Source: Paralvinella palmiformis (taxonomy: Eukaryota; Annelida; Polychaeta; Terebellida; Alvinellidae). Taken from it: DNA of 64,000 nt. The position numbers and the translations under genes are program-made. Shown piece after piece: positions 24,106 to 36,870 of the stretch. The notes under the pieces were generated by a model. That model searched no databases. It was not told where the DNA came from and worked only from the letters and a program-made list of their open reading frames with translations. Every line of letters starts with the position of its first letter. Within the stretch, counting starts at the first letter, position 1. The stretch covers positions 124,001-188,000 of the forward strand of contig JAODUP010000219.1 of the NCBI GenBank assembly GCA_025642065.1, in the 5' to 3' direction.

Positions 24106-27100
24106 TATATACTGTGGGACTGGCAATTACTTCAGGCCCAGTTATTCTTATTGACTTTCACACATACCAAAAACATGGCAATGAAACCGATACACAAATC
24201 GAGAGAAATTCGAGCTAAAATCAATATCAGAAACTTTAGAATCTAACACAACCGTGAACTTGTAAAAGGACTTCCAGGTACCCGTATACATGTATGACGC
24301 ATAAATGGCCAAATAAAAATCTAATCACCAACATCATACAAAATATGACTTCAGTGGTGTACGTGGTCATGTGACACCATAACGATGTTTACAAGGCGAT
24401 CCAAAGCGTGCTTAGTTCCTAAGCTCTGAGGAAGTAACATCAATAGACGATACACCATGATATGGTGTCTATAGGTATGATATATTGGGACATACCGGTG
24501 CCTGGTAGTGTAGCATGTAATTAGACAAAAGAACTCGGCCGTAGCTGTTATTGATTCACGTAGCTGGACTAAGACTCGGGGAGAGAAAAACACACCACGA
24601 TAAGCAGACAGATACACAAAGGTACATAATAGTGTGTGTAAACACATCACCGACACACAACAACAATCTCGACAAAACACAACATGTCCGATCTTATACC
24701 TACAATTATACTTTATAGCATCCAAACTTATACCTACAATTATAAGTCAAACTAAAAAGTGTATATTACATAACTGGATATCTAGTATACAGCCACCAAT
24801 TAACACTTGACTCTGGCAGCTAGTCAATATATATCCATCACACATCTTTAGAACGCTGATGGGGCTCAAAACTGTTATATACACCCCCCCCTCATTAACT
24901 ACCTCTGATACTAACACATCACCTGAACTACCAGATGTTAACACCATTCAACCTATCTACCTGTACAAGGCTAGTCATGCAACAAAACGATTGGCAATTA
25001 ATTAATGTCTGCATACACAAAGAGGGTCGGACTCTCAAATTCCTCGTTATCTCAATCGATACAGATTAATAATTATAATGGTCTGTATTTCTGTTAATAT
25101 GACACACATATGTAATCAATTTGTCATCATCTACTGGCTCCATCTTGTTAAGCTTAAATTATCTTACCTACAAATGATACACTTTTATTAATTTATTTCA
25201 TTAGTTGTATTAATTTGTATTAATTAAGTTCTGCATCTGCATCATTAAGTACCTCGCTTATAGTAATTATATCAATTATCCAATAGAAAGCTATAACAAG
25301 CCCCGATAGATGGAAGGATTTATTTCAGAAATGAATTATGGATATGCATAAATATAAATTCTAATTAGTTCAGAAAGGTCAGATTCATACAGACATATAG
25401 TAGCTGGATAGAATAGATGAATGTGTACACACAGAAATACACATAGAGTTAGTCTCCAACAGTAATATTTCACTCACCATAAGATGCCGATGATTTGTGT
25501 GGTTGCTATGGATGCCTTGTGGACAAAGTTTCTGATTGGTTGACGAGAAATAAATAAATGGATACAACGCAGCAAAATGTGTGATGGATGAGAATTGGTC
25601 CCAACAAACGATCAAGACGAGTCAATCGGAGCAGGTTGACCCAAGTCCAAGTTATCGCTATAGGAACACTTCTTGGTGATACACAAAGCTGCAGTTTGCC
25701 TGGACAGTTTCCATAGTAATGGCAGCTGCAGAGTAAGTGCACTGGTTGAATATGCTGGAAAAGAAAGAGAAACTCCAGAATTAATCATGTCAATTTGTCA
25801 ACAAATACAGTCCAGTACCAAATATTGTAAAACTTTTATTTACTTGTGTCTTGATTTTTTCTAATTTCGGGAGAGAATGACCTAACTTGACCCCCAGTGG
25901 CATCTAGGGCTAGTGAATGGCCTTGATAAAATGTTCAAAAATAGCAAATAAACAGAAACATTTCACAATTTTCTAAATTAAAGGCAATTCTCAAATTTCC
26001 AAATGCATGAAATGAGAAGGATGATATACATACTGCCCCCCAAAAATAAACATCAAAGGATACAAAGACAAAGGATCTTACAGTCTATAATAAAGTAGCC
26101 ACTAAAACAGCCAGTAGCCACAAAATGGCCGTGGTTTTCCTTCTAAAGAATCCAAACAGATGATCATTTCAACCTACTACAAGATATACATGGATACAGA
26201 CTCACTGGCAGTACAATCAATAAGAAGACCATTCAACTGATAAACCATCATCCCTAACTTAAAATCTAATAAAAAAATGTCGCACAAAAAATAATTATTT
26301 AGCAGAAAACAAATTTAAATAAATACTATTATGACATCGAACATTATCATCCAAAAAAGTATGACACTAAGTAGAATATTGCAGCAGCAGCAACAACAAC
26401 AGTAGCAAGTCTAATGTCATCTCACATTCAGGAATATGTTCTTGATAAACTATTTATTTGAATTTGATCCGCATCACTCAATTACCTATAATAATAACCA
26501 TGAAACAGAGATGACGCAAATAAGACCTCACCACATATTTCCATCAAAGTTCAGGACAGTGCCAATAAATGGTACGAAAAAAAATGAAATCAGGAGATAT
26601 TATTCTTGGATATAATGAGATTATTATATAAGTACAGTGTGAGGGAACAACTTCAGACACAATTGTCACCATAACATCGGTCTAAATGTCCGAGGACCAT
26701 TCAACAATCATCAATCCTTATTTTAGCAAATAACCCCCCCTCCCCATTGTACGTACACTGAAATTAATGGTACCAAGTCAGTTCATAGCATTTCTGTTGT
26801 ATTTTGCATGAATTTGCAAGGACCGAAGTATATCGAGCAGACATGGGGTCATTTCCATTTTGTCAATTCCAAATAAAAAATTTCAATTCCAATTCCATTT
26901 TTACCAACTCTTTTTAATCTACTACTTTTCAGCATGAGTAAGTACTCGAGTACCTACTCCAGGTAGTTTATATTCCAAGTAGGATTGTCATGGAAGAAAT
27001 ATTTCTGAATTAAAAAATTAAATGGTAAAGTTTTTCCTTAGCAGTAGAAATATATAGTGAAAATTGTATTAAGTCACATAAATGTATGTTATCATAATGT

Positions 27101-29576
27101 TAGATTTAGAATTATCAGTTACTTCTAGATGATAATCAACCTAGACAAAACTAATAGTAGACTATCTTATAATACAATGCCATAGAGACAATGTGTCTGT
27201 CAAAAAATAACAGATCCTTAAAATCACTCTCAGAACGTTATCAAATATTTCCAAAAAGAACACAAAAAACAATGTAAATGAACACTTGATCCTGGAATTT
27301 AGCTTCTTATTAATACTATATGGACAGTAACATATCTACATATATGTTTTATCATTCAAGTACTACCCGGATCTATAACAGGCTACTGCCAGTTTATATC
27401 CATTAACCGTGTCATACCCCAGCTACAAGGGATTTGACAGGCCCACAAATTTCAAAAGTTTATATCGCAACAACCAAAAGAGTTATTAAAACCAAACCCA
27501 CATCATTAAAAATATCTTTAACTTGATAGTAAAACTTTAAAATCCTATGACAATCCAGATTTATCACATCACAGGTTGTAATATCACCGATTCTAAAATT
27601 AACTACTGTGGGGTGCGGCGTCTGAATATTTAAATAGAAATTTATGACCAATCAGAATTCAAGCTGGCCTTCACTCTCAGGTGCTTGAACGGTAAATATC
27701 CATTGTGGGACAGGTATTTCTATTTTTGAATTCTACAAAGGCTACCTGTATGGCTATGCAAGGAATAAGAGAAATTGTTTCTCCCTACAACACTCAGAGG
27801 GAAGTCTACTGAGAGATGGGAGCAAAATTTCACTCCCAGAGTACCTGACATTATGAGAGAGTATTCAGCTGACAACTGTCTTCAACGTAATGCCAATGCC
27901 ATATAATATTACCAATATTATAAACCATGAAAAAACATTAATTTATCAGGAATAGTTTACATTATTTACGGTTTAAACCTCATGACCTTCTGCCCCCCCC
28001 CCCCATGTCATGTGCATTACCTTTGGACCACTGAAGCTCATGAATATTTTTCAGACTTGTTTAGCAGTTACGTAAAAACTTTATATACTCCACCACACAG
28101 ATACACATATATCAAAGGATTTATATTTCAAGCAATCTGATATATATTTTATGGACATTTCTTTTGGCATAATATTGTTAATATTCCAGAGATGACTGGT
28201 GAGGAAATGAGCATTTTCTGGGATAAAGTTTTTCTACATTAATTTAAATGATGGTCTGCCATTTGCTTCATACATGGATTGAAAGCAATTATTTTTAAAG
28301 TGGCCTTATACACAATGTCAACTTACACCACCTCTCTCTCTCAGGTTTGGCTACCAACTAATTTCCTCGAGCCTGTACCACTATTTAGGAATAAAGTCAG
28401 AATTCCACAATGGCATCATGGTATGAGATTTAAATCAAGCAGTCTGAAACCAAGGTACATTTTGGTCTTTTAACAGTTAACAATACAAAAAATAACACTT
28501 TTACTTTTAAGCAGAGCAATAAAAATATAATAACATTGTGTATCAAAACTGCTAGTTACAATATGGAAAAGAAGCTTGGCTGCAAAATAAACAGCTTTTA
28601 ATATCATGGAATGATATTCTGAATTATGACATGTGAGTAAAATACATGTACTGCTTCTGGTTCAGGAATAACACTAAACGTGTGTGTGTGTGTGTGTCGA
28701 GATACAGGTGTTAATTTTAAGGGAATAAAAAGACTCAGAAACATGCTTCGGGCCACTTAAAAGAAACTTGTACAATATTAAACAGCTCTAAAATGGTCCA
28801 AAGAGAAAACATGGCAAACGTCAAACACTGTTCATTCCACGTGCCAGAAATACAAAAATTAACGCTCTACAAATCTCACTTTTAAAAACTGTGCCTTTGA
28901 GTTACAGCGACCTCTTTAAAGAGCACACCAATAAATATATATCCTATTGGAGGTAAGCATATTATCACAGCTGACTTAAAGCCCAATGTGAATTGGAAAT
29001 CTGAGAACACCAACTAAAATGTCACTTAGGACAGTGTTCTTCTGAATAACAACATCATGGCAAAAATTGTCTCATGCTATGTATAAATTAGACAGCACAT
29101 AGTGTGTTCTGTAGAACATGCAGTAAACATTGTTCAAAGAACATTCAAAAATAAACAACACCATCAACGGAGCACTTAAAAGTAAAACTCAGTGAGGAAT
29201 TTAATTTTTTTTAAAGATAAAATGAACCCGAAATAAAGGTGGGGCCTCCTTGAATAGAAGGCAATGACAGCTACAGTTTAATAGTGCATGAGTACTTTGG
29301 GTGCCTCATATTACCATCTGGAGAGTAAAGCACGGCTTACGATTAGATGTTCTTCTAAAATGGCCTGAAACAGTGTCAGATTGGTGGCCACCTAAAGAAC
29401 TGACTATATACACTACGATTAGCATTAACAACACAGTATCTAAATAGATAGTATACTTTATAGTAGACAGACTGTTGCTGTTTGCTACCAATTAATAAAA
29501 AACCCTCTATGTTGACTAGTATGTGAACACCAACAGTGATGAAATATTATCCAGGTAGGCCTGTGTGTTTGTGTAT

Positions 29577-29582
<6 letters not shown>

Positions 29583-29624
<42 letters not shown>

Positions 29625-29625
29625 A
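29583..29625. repeat. (AT)n-(GT)n compound microsatellite
   Basis: An AT array followed directly by GTGTGTGTGTGT. Confidence 0.9.
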
Positions 29626-30280
29626 TTCATACACATACAGAGCGTGGCATACACTATATTACACCATATTACTTTCAGCGTGTTATCATCAGTTGGCACT
29701 TTACAAATATGACAACAGGGTCAGCCCAATATTGCCGTCGGAGTAGAGTGCTCAGCCAGTGACACCAACAGAAGATAAACATTTTTGCTGACTCAGTGAC
29801 ATGTCTAAAGCATTCGGCGAATTGTGTTGTACAGAGATAGAACAAATGCATGTCATTGAATTACCAACCACGCTTCATACTATCATAGTGACAAAGCAGA
29901 TTTCGTGAAAAACGTCACCACGATAGGCTTTTTGTTGAAGATACAGAGCTATCAGATTGATAGATATGATGAAGGGTGTCCAATGTGTTGACAAAGGACA
30001 AGGTGATATAAGACTGGGGCTGTAACAGACACACGCTAATCAATACAAATACAGTTATAGAAAACACCACAATGCACTTAGTGACCTCGGCAGATACAAT
30101 CACGACGGGAGATAAGTGAACAGATTGGAAGGGTGTGCATATTATACGAGCACCTAGCTACCAGTGGGGTCTCGTGACCCAACGTGGAAGCCTGCCCCCA
30201 AACTGAAGCGATGCAACATACGGAGCCCTACAATATTTTACCCCATCATCAAGTGACGCCTTGCCTCACACTGGTGCCAT

Positions 30281-30349
30281 AATAATAATAATGCATATTC
30301 ATAAAGCGCCAAAACCAGGTAACCCTGTTCTGGGATGCTATACAATATT
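30281..30349 (-). repeat. SINE/LINE tail, partial copy
   Basis: AATAATGCATATTCATAAAGC, GCCAAAACCAGGTAACCC, GGGATGCTATACAATATT; matches 8197-8282. Confidence 0.6.
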
Positions 30350-31849
30350 AATATGACACTAAGCGGTGCGGTCTGTTTACCTAACATTGGTGGCGTGTGG
30401 CCTGCCTCACAGTGGTGTGGTCTGTCAGTGTCACACAACAGTTTGATCTAATACTAGACTAGAGCACCTCACCCTGATATGGTCTGATAATTTAAGTGAC
30501 AGGACACAGTATAATAAGTGGCTTTCCTGACACCTCCAAACTGGTATAAACACCTAGCTATTGTATACATCCGACCTGATATTAATCTATAATGTTACCC
30601 AGATGGACATTTTATCAGTTTCCACTACAATAATCTCTATCAACTGTTATTGCCAATCACCATCTTTGTACTCATCAGATGCTCAGCCAATCAGAATTAG
30701 TTAAGAAGCCATCCCCTGTTGACTACCACAAAACATCGTATTAAATATTCCAGCCAAAGTATTTCAGCAACAAAATGTTCTACGGGGGTTTGAACCCGCA
30801 ATTCCACCAAAGCCTTTTTGGCAGCAAATATCATAGGATTTATTGATAACTCCCAATGATAATATTAATCAAAACTATATCCAAACAGTCCTGTTTGCTG
30901 TAAGACTAAGAGTTACAGTTAGTTCATATATAAACGACAAATAAGATTGGTGTTAAGCACCCAATTCGCTTATTTCAAAGGTTGTCTCTAATAAAAACCT
31001 GTCCGTCCAGTGTTTTAACCGTCAATAATCGCAAACATTTGGTCAGAGTATTTTCGACAAAATTATATCAACACTGTAAACTAAAATCTGAACTAGGTGA
31101 CTGGATCAATCCGGATAAGTAATCTGATTAAATGAGACAGCAGTATTAAAAATGTTATGTCATTAAAATAAGATTCACCAATTTTAGACCATCCACAAAC
31201 AATCTGAAAATTATTATGTTGGAATTAGGGCATTTAAATGGACCAATATCATGGAAGGGTGTTGCATCGGTTTTCTGGCTCATTTGTGGGTTAGAAGATT
31301 TGATCTTAACATGGGATTAGGTCGAGTATTGGGTAGATCTGCTCCAGGTATCCAGCTAAACATGTTACCAGATATGCCAGTATGCACCAGTGTATTTTCA
31401 GCATTAAGCTGACATTTAAACTCAAAGCAAACAGGAAATACTAAAATATTAAAAGTGTCATAAATAAAGATAATATTAATAATCACGCATATATTTGTAC
31501 AGTAATACATGTGTGTTTCTTAGCTAATTCATATTTTGGTTTCCATGAGACAATAATCAAGTTATGTGGCTGTTATTTGGTAAATATATGTGATTTCTTA
31601 GCAAGCATCTTTATGTGTTCACTTCTTCAGATTTTTTGGATAAACATATACGAGTTATACCGGCACACTTTGACTAAAGTTGTTTCTTTCTCTTCACACA
31701 CTATGTGCATTGATTATCATAATATAAAACTCATGTGTGGGGAAAAGTATCAATGGAATTAGTGTAGAAAGGGGGGGGGTTATTGTGTAAACATGATAAT
31801 GATTATCTTTAAATTAAATAGGGATTATGTAATACTATGTTATATTTAA

Positions 31850-32095
31850 TAAAGCCCTATATAATAATATGTGTCATTTAGAACAGCATTATTATCCCTG
31901 ATGCAGACCTGTTTATTCAAGCACACACTTTAACTGACAAAGGACTCTGGAGTATACAATTAGTATAGGTGCAATGTGTTACTCAGACACATAGCCATCA
32001 TCACTGGCTGAGTGAACCAGTCATGCCACATGATGGCATGGCAGCTCCAGAGCTTCAAACCAGACACCCTTTGGTTATGAGTCCTACGTTCTAAC
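31850..32095 (-). repeat. SINE family A, diverged copy
   Basis: Contains ATTATTATCCCTGATGCAGA, CACATAGCCATCAT, and a minus-strand tRNA-like head ending in GAGTCCTACGTTCTAACT. Confidence 0.65.
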
Positions 32096-33277
32096 TAAAT
32101 GCACCATCAGGACTTGACATAATTAATATATATATTGGGCATTCAGGAGTGTTGCATGAATAAACTTTATGAATGGAAAGGTGCACCTCACATAAACTGA
32201 TAATTACTAGTTGAGTGCAAATTAACAATCAAGTTACAGCTATTGTTTTGGCCTACCATCAGTTAATCACCATGAAAGCCACTCGTACATATTTTATGCG
32301 TTACAGCCATGAACCATTATAAATAAATATATTACTGGTATTTAACACATTATACATCAATACAGCATACACATCTAATCTAAATGGCAAATCTACTCAA
32401 AGCAATGGACACAAGATATTACAATCAGAAAATGTTGTCACATTACTCAATATTGATTCTATTTATTGTTCGGAACACAGGTTAAGCATATAGTAAATAG
32501 AACATGCCTGAGTCAACTGCGCTCTACACTATAATTACCTTATATGTCTAGCTTAAGCCTAACATTAGCAGTGCCCCCAAAACTGGTTTGTTTACTAGAT
32601 GGTACATAACCGGGAGTAGACATAATGTTAAATGAGGTTCAATTTGAAGATTCTTGTCAATAAATAGCCTCACCACCTGCCGTAATATGTTCAAATTAAC
32701 ATAAATTATACATGTGGATCATATTAAATGCATCAAATGCAAATTTGCCAACATTCACCACAGGACAAGAGTAACGTCGTAAACAATCTTGAAATATAAA
32801 AATATTCCACTAAAAATGAACATTCAAACATTTCCTAACACACATGACTTGTTAGAATAACAATAAATACAATAATCATAAAATCAAATGAAACATAATA
32901 AAAATAAAAATGCATGACTTTTTTTGCAGTGATTTAAATCAAACAGTCTCTCTCCCTCTCTGTGAGAGAGTAGTTACTTGATACTAACAAAGTTAAAAAA
33001 GACACCAGTCCAACAATAATATCTTATATTGTCAGATAGTGTCTGGTCTTTATGGTGGGAAATCAAATAATGTAGGCACAGTCTACCTTCTAATGCTGAC
33101 ATCATAATTAAGTTCGTTTTTCATAAATTTAAATATGTTGGCCAATCTGCAACATACATCATCTTCAGTTTCGTGGAAGATGTGGATTTGGAAGGAGTTT
33201 GGAAACAGATAAGATACCAAAAACAACCTGCCACATCATCCCACCAATAGCCTTTTGTTATCTTCAACCATTTCATT

Positions 33278-33456
33278 CAGGGGCACCTCCATTGTCTAAC
33301 TGGTAGTCCAGTGTACCACAGATCACTACCATCTGAGTTCAAATCTCAACATATCTGAAGGGTGTTTTATCTTTAACTTTGATTCATCATTACCTTTGGA
33401 GGTCACTCAGCCGATTTATCCTACCATGTGCACAAAAGTGGCCATAAAACATCGTC
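33278..33456 (+). repeat. SINE family B, plus orientation
   Basis: Head GGGGCACCTCCATTGTCTAA with box A TAACTGGTAGTCC and box B GAGTTCAAATCTC, ending GTGCACAAAAGTGGCCATAA. Confidence 0.7.
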
Positions 33457-33499
33457 CATTTCATTCTCTAATAAAGCTTTGTATACTGTTTGGTTGATT

Positions 33500-33650
33500 T
33501 GTTTGCTTAGCCTAAGACAGCTGGGACATATTGCTGAGTGGGGTGACTCCATAGGGAAATATCCCACAGAAAGTACGACCTAGATTTGAACTTATGATCT
33601 ATAAATTTGCAGTGCAATGCTGTAACCACTGCACTACTAGATCTCCATAT
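33500..33650 (-). repeat. tRNA-derived SINE-like sequence, another family
   Basis: Minus strand: box A TAGTGCAGTGGTTACAGC and box B AAGTTCAAATCTAGG. The body differs from families A and B. Not a functional tRNA gene (no acceptor stem). Confidence 0.5.
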
Positions 33651-33703
33651 TTTGGTGTATTAGATCAGGGGCACAGATTGTTGACAAATAAGTTAATGGA
33701 TCA

Positions 33704-34449
33704 CAGGGCCAGTAACTTTCAAAGGTTAGTGGCCCTTATCCGATGTTAGTGGCCCTGAAAGGGGAGAGGTGCAGTCAGTAGGCCAAATGCTGCAGGGGTG
33801 CTATAAGCCAGACCCAAAAATATTTGGATCTGACCTTTGGAGAATGCTTCTCAGGTATATTTCAAGTAATATGAGGTCTTTTCATGAGGGATTTGTGAAC
33901 CAACCACAACACTAACCGGTGGCAAAATAATAACAGTCTACACCCTAACAAGAACAAAACTTTATTTAGCTCAAATAGAGAAAATATACATGCCTGACTG
34001 TCAGATTTAAAAAAGGAACACTAATAATACAGATTACATATATAGATATATTCAAAAGTCTATCAATTACTTCCTCCTTCAAACCACAGTCATTATACGC
34101 TAACCATGGTCTTCCAGCTTTTTACATAGCCAAGAATCTTGAATTTTATGACCCAGGTAGTAAATTTCCAGATTCAACCATCTGATTCAGACTTTCACAA
34201 GAAAAATAGTTCAGAAGGTGAGAGGGGTGTCCGAAACACATGAATGATGGATACGGCAATGTCGCAAACGCTAGCTCAATATCACATTCGGATTTGCATG
34301 CCGCATATATGGAATCTCGGCTTTACCACAAATTGTTTCGCAGTCCGACAGTATGGTTGCCAGACAGGCAAGTAGTTTGAATTAAATGGTCGCCCTAATC
34401 AACAAATAGTCGGCAGGGGCGAGTTGGCCATCACTAATTTTCAGCCCTG
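33704..34449. mobile_element. Possible hAT-type MITE
   Basis: Left end CAGGGCCAGTAACTTTCAAA forms part of a palindrome ending GGTTAGTGGCCCT. The right end, read on the other strand, is CAGGGCTGAAAATTAGTGAT. CAGGGC ends suggest hAT, but the 8-bp flanks do not match, so this is tentative. Confidence 0.35.
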
Positions 34450-34953
34450 CTAGATATAAACAGACTGATACAGTTGATTAGGTAGCACAGCTAGTTTCAC
34501 ACCATAATATCACACTCACAGACAATAGTTTTTATGCGAAATCTGTCGTCTTTTATTTTCTATCCATTTTTCACCTTGCTATTTATGAATGAGCTAACTC
34601 GAGATGGCATAACACAGACATAAAAACACTGGCCTAGTCATTAAATATATATATATGTGTGTGTAAATCACCAAGGTTAGAGTATTTAATTTCATTACAG
34701 CAGCCAGTACTTTTATCAATTGGTCTATATGGTGATAAGCCAAGATAAACCACTTGTAGATGTGGCAGAGTCTGAAGACTAAAATGCAAACACATCTTGT
34801 ATTACTTACTCAGTCAAAGGATATGGCATTCTAAAGAAATAATTTTAGGCCTGCCTATAGTTAACTTGGCCAATTTGATATACTGCTTCTTAGCCAAGGA
34901 TCTCAAACAACCCTGGAAGAAGTTCCGAGGCCGTCACCAGTTGAACCCAAACA

Positions 34954-35548
34954 GTGTTGATTCTAGGATGCATTTTTGGGGATTCCTGCAAAATTTAGAT
35001 ATAAAGGATGCAAAAAAATAAAGGAACTGTGCCCAGAGTGCAGCAGAAAATTTCCATCAAACCCACATTCATTACATGGTGTACCCACTAAATACTATAG
35101 TCTGAGTAATGAATGACTTACTGAAAGTACTTAGTTTTGTCATGCATTGTTATATGCTGTTTGATCGGCAAAGATGTTGAAAATACATGAAATTTAGCCA
35201 ATGAGGGTGCACCTTCAAAGTTTTCACAAGCATTGATATGACAACTGCCAACAATGAAGGCAAAATGTATGGTTTCATGCCCTTGGCATTCGCCTGGGCT
35301 AATTCATCAAAGGGCATGGAATATGGACCACAGTTGCTGGTTTACGACCACTTTTGTACACAAGGTAGGCCAAATGGGTCGAGCAATCTCCAAATATAAT
35401 GGAAGTGAAAGAAAAAACACCCTTCTGACATAGCTGGACCAGGGATTTAACCCAGGTACTATAGATCTGTGGCCAGCCATGCTACCAGTTAGGTCATGGA
35501 GACACCTACACCCCAGGGCCGACTTCATAACAATCCTAGAATCAACTC
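34954..35548. mobile_element. Family M element, copy 2, containing a SINE
   Basis: Same ends (GTGTTGATTCTAGGATG and, on the other strand, GAGTTGATTCTAGGATTG). Internal blocks match copy 1 reversed, for example GAACTGTGCCCAGAGTGC and GCTAATTCATCAA. It is enlarged by a family B SINE at 35330-35512. Confidence 0.65.
35330..35512 (-). repeat. SINE family B inside the family M element
   Basis: From ACGACCACTTTTGTACACAAG to the minus-strand head with box B GGTTAAATCCC-like sequence and box A TAACTGGTAGCATGG. Nested, hence younger than its host. Confidence 0.65.
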
Positions 35549-36639
35549 TGCCAAATGTAGTTATAATTGTTACATTCCCACTGGATGTGAATATATTATA
35601 TTCTTCATCCATAATACATGCTAGACACTTAAGTTAATATGGTGACGTTCAACTACTTTTCAAAGTAATAACTTTCAACTATAGAATTGAATACCATGAA
35701 AAAAACCTTGTCCACAGACCATCATGGCTCAATATCCTTACAACTTTAGATGTACAAATAATATGAATAGCAACTTACGACAAAACAGTGAAATTATGAC
35801 ACAATTTACTCCTGGAATGATTGTTCTCATTGCACATAACAATAGGTCAGAAGCAGTACAAAATTAAACAAGTCACATTTCAGATATCTTTAGCTGTCTT
35901 AAAATACAAATCTGTCTTTGTCTTTCTCTATAATCCATAATCTTTCAAGTCCTCAAACAATTTAAAGGCTGGCCTCATTTGTATGATCTTCTAAACTTGT
36001 ATTGCTTTCATTTTGCAATGATAACACATCAGAGAATTGTGCAGACATATTTCCAATGTGGACCATTTCACTGAATGACTGAGACAATCTGTTCTCCCAT
36101 CAATCATACTCAAAGTGAAATAATAAGTATACAGAAACAAATGTGGATGCAAAATTGAAAATATCCCGAGACAATCACAAATCATGACAATGACTCGAAT
36201 GAGGTCTGTTACTGCCAGGAATATTTTGTTGGTGATCAGTGCCAGATCTAGGGTCTATAAAAACCCCACCTTTTTATTTAGTGACAAGGCGGCATCAACT
36301 ATTTGATTTAATGACATCACGACCAGAGTAATTAATCTTAACCTGGACAGTCCAAGACTGTCTCCAGGTTGGAGATAATCAGCAGTTGGCATTTGATTTA
36401 TCTGACCAGTTAGAGCTAGGCGAGGAAATTGACAAATTGCATTTACTAACATAATCCTGAAAGACTCTTGATTTAATGGAACAAATTTATTAATTCATTT
36501 TAATTTCACTAGGTAGATATTGTAACTATAACAACACAACGCTGTTGTCAACAGATCTAAGATTTAAGGAAAGCAGTGACCGCCCAAACACGTTCTCTGA
36601 CGTTGGTCACGGGGAATTAATTCCCTAATTTGACAGAAA

Positions 36640-36870
36640 TCATAAAGGCGCACGCGCCACAATGGCTACATGCATTTGTAGCGGCAAACTACATTCAAAC
36701 AAGCATTCGTGACGCGCTGACAACTAATTACCTGAAGCTGACAAAAACATCCGACATGATTCTCCCGAACTAGCGTGTTTACAAGACACGAATTTCTTTC
36801 TAGAAGGTACGCATGCGCTAATTTAATTCCGCGTCAATCGGCCAGCTTCATAATCGTCCCACCGAACTTC
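36640..36870 (-). promoter_or_regulatory. Candidate CpG-type promoter and non-coding first exon, probably of IVNS1ABP
   Basis: A local rise in CpG in otherwise AT-rich DNA. It contains an NRF1-like palindrome GCGCATGCGT (minus strand, 36819-36810) and a second GC-rich site GCGCACGCGCC (36648-36658). On the minus strand, about 80 nt downstream of the NRF1-like site, is a splice donor TTCAG|GTAATTAG whose exon would end at 36732. Joining it to the acceptor at 20630 gives a plausible 5' UTR and a 16.1-kb first intron. The candidate exon holds an ATG that would form a short upstream ORF of about 29 codons. Assignment to IVNS1ABP rests on position and strand alone. Confidence 0.4.

Larger units (their letters stand above)
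20640..36600. other. Non-coding interval (possible IVNS1ABP first intron)
   Basis: Apart from the SINEs, elements and microsatellites listed, I see no exon-like conserved protein segment. Weak SINE-tail pieces occur at about 21345-21420 and 22725-22800, and a diverged SINE B-like piece at about 23575-23725. ORFs of up to 124 codons (24351-24725) show no recognisable motif. Confidence 0.5.

Noticed and set aside
24351..24725. 124-codon minus-strand ORF
   Set aside because: Composition looks random, with no motif, splice context or similarity I can recognise; expected by chance in 64 kb.
27600..27900. Possible LINE or transposase fragment
   Set aside because: A short readable stretch with several stops; I could not match it to any family with confidence.
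30780..30830. GGGTTTGAACCC as a tRNA T-arm
   Set aside because: An isolated B-box-like palindrome with no D-arm or acceptor stem on either strand.
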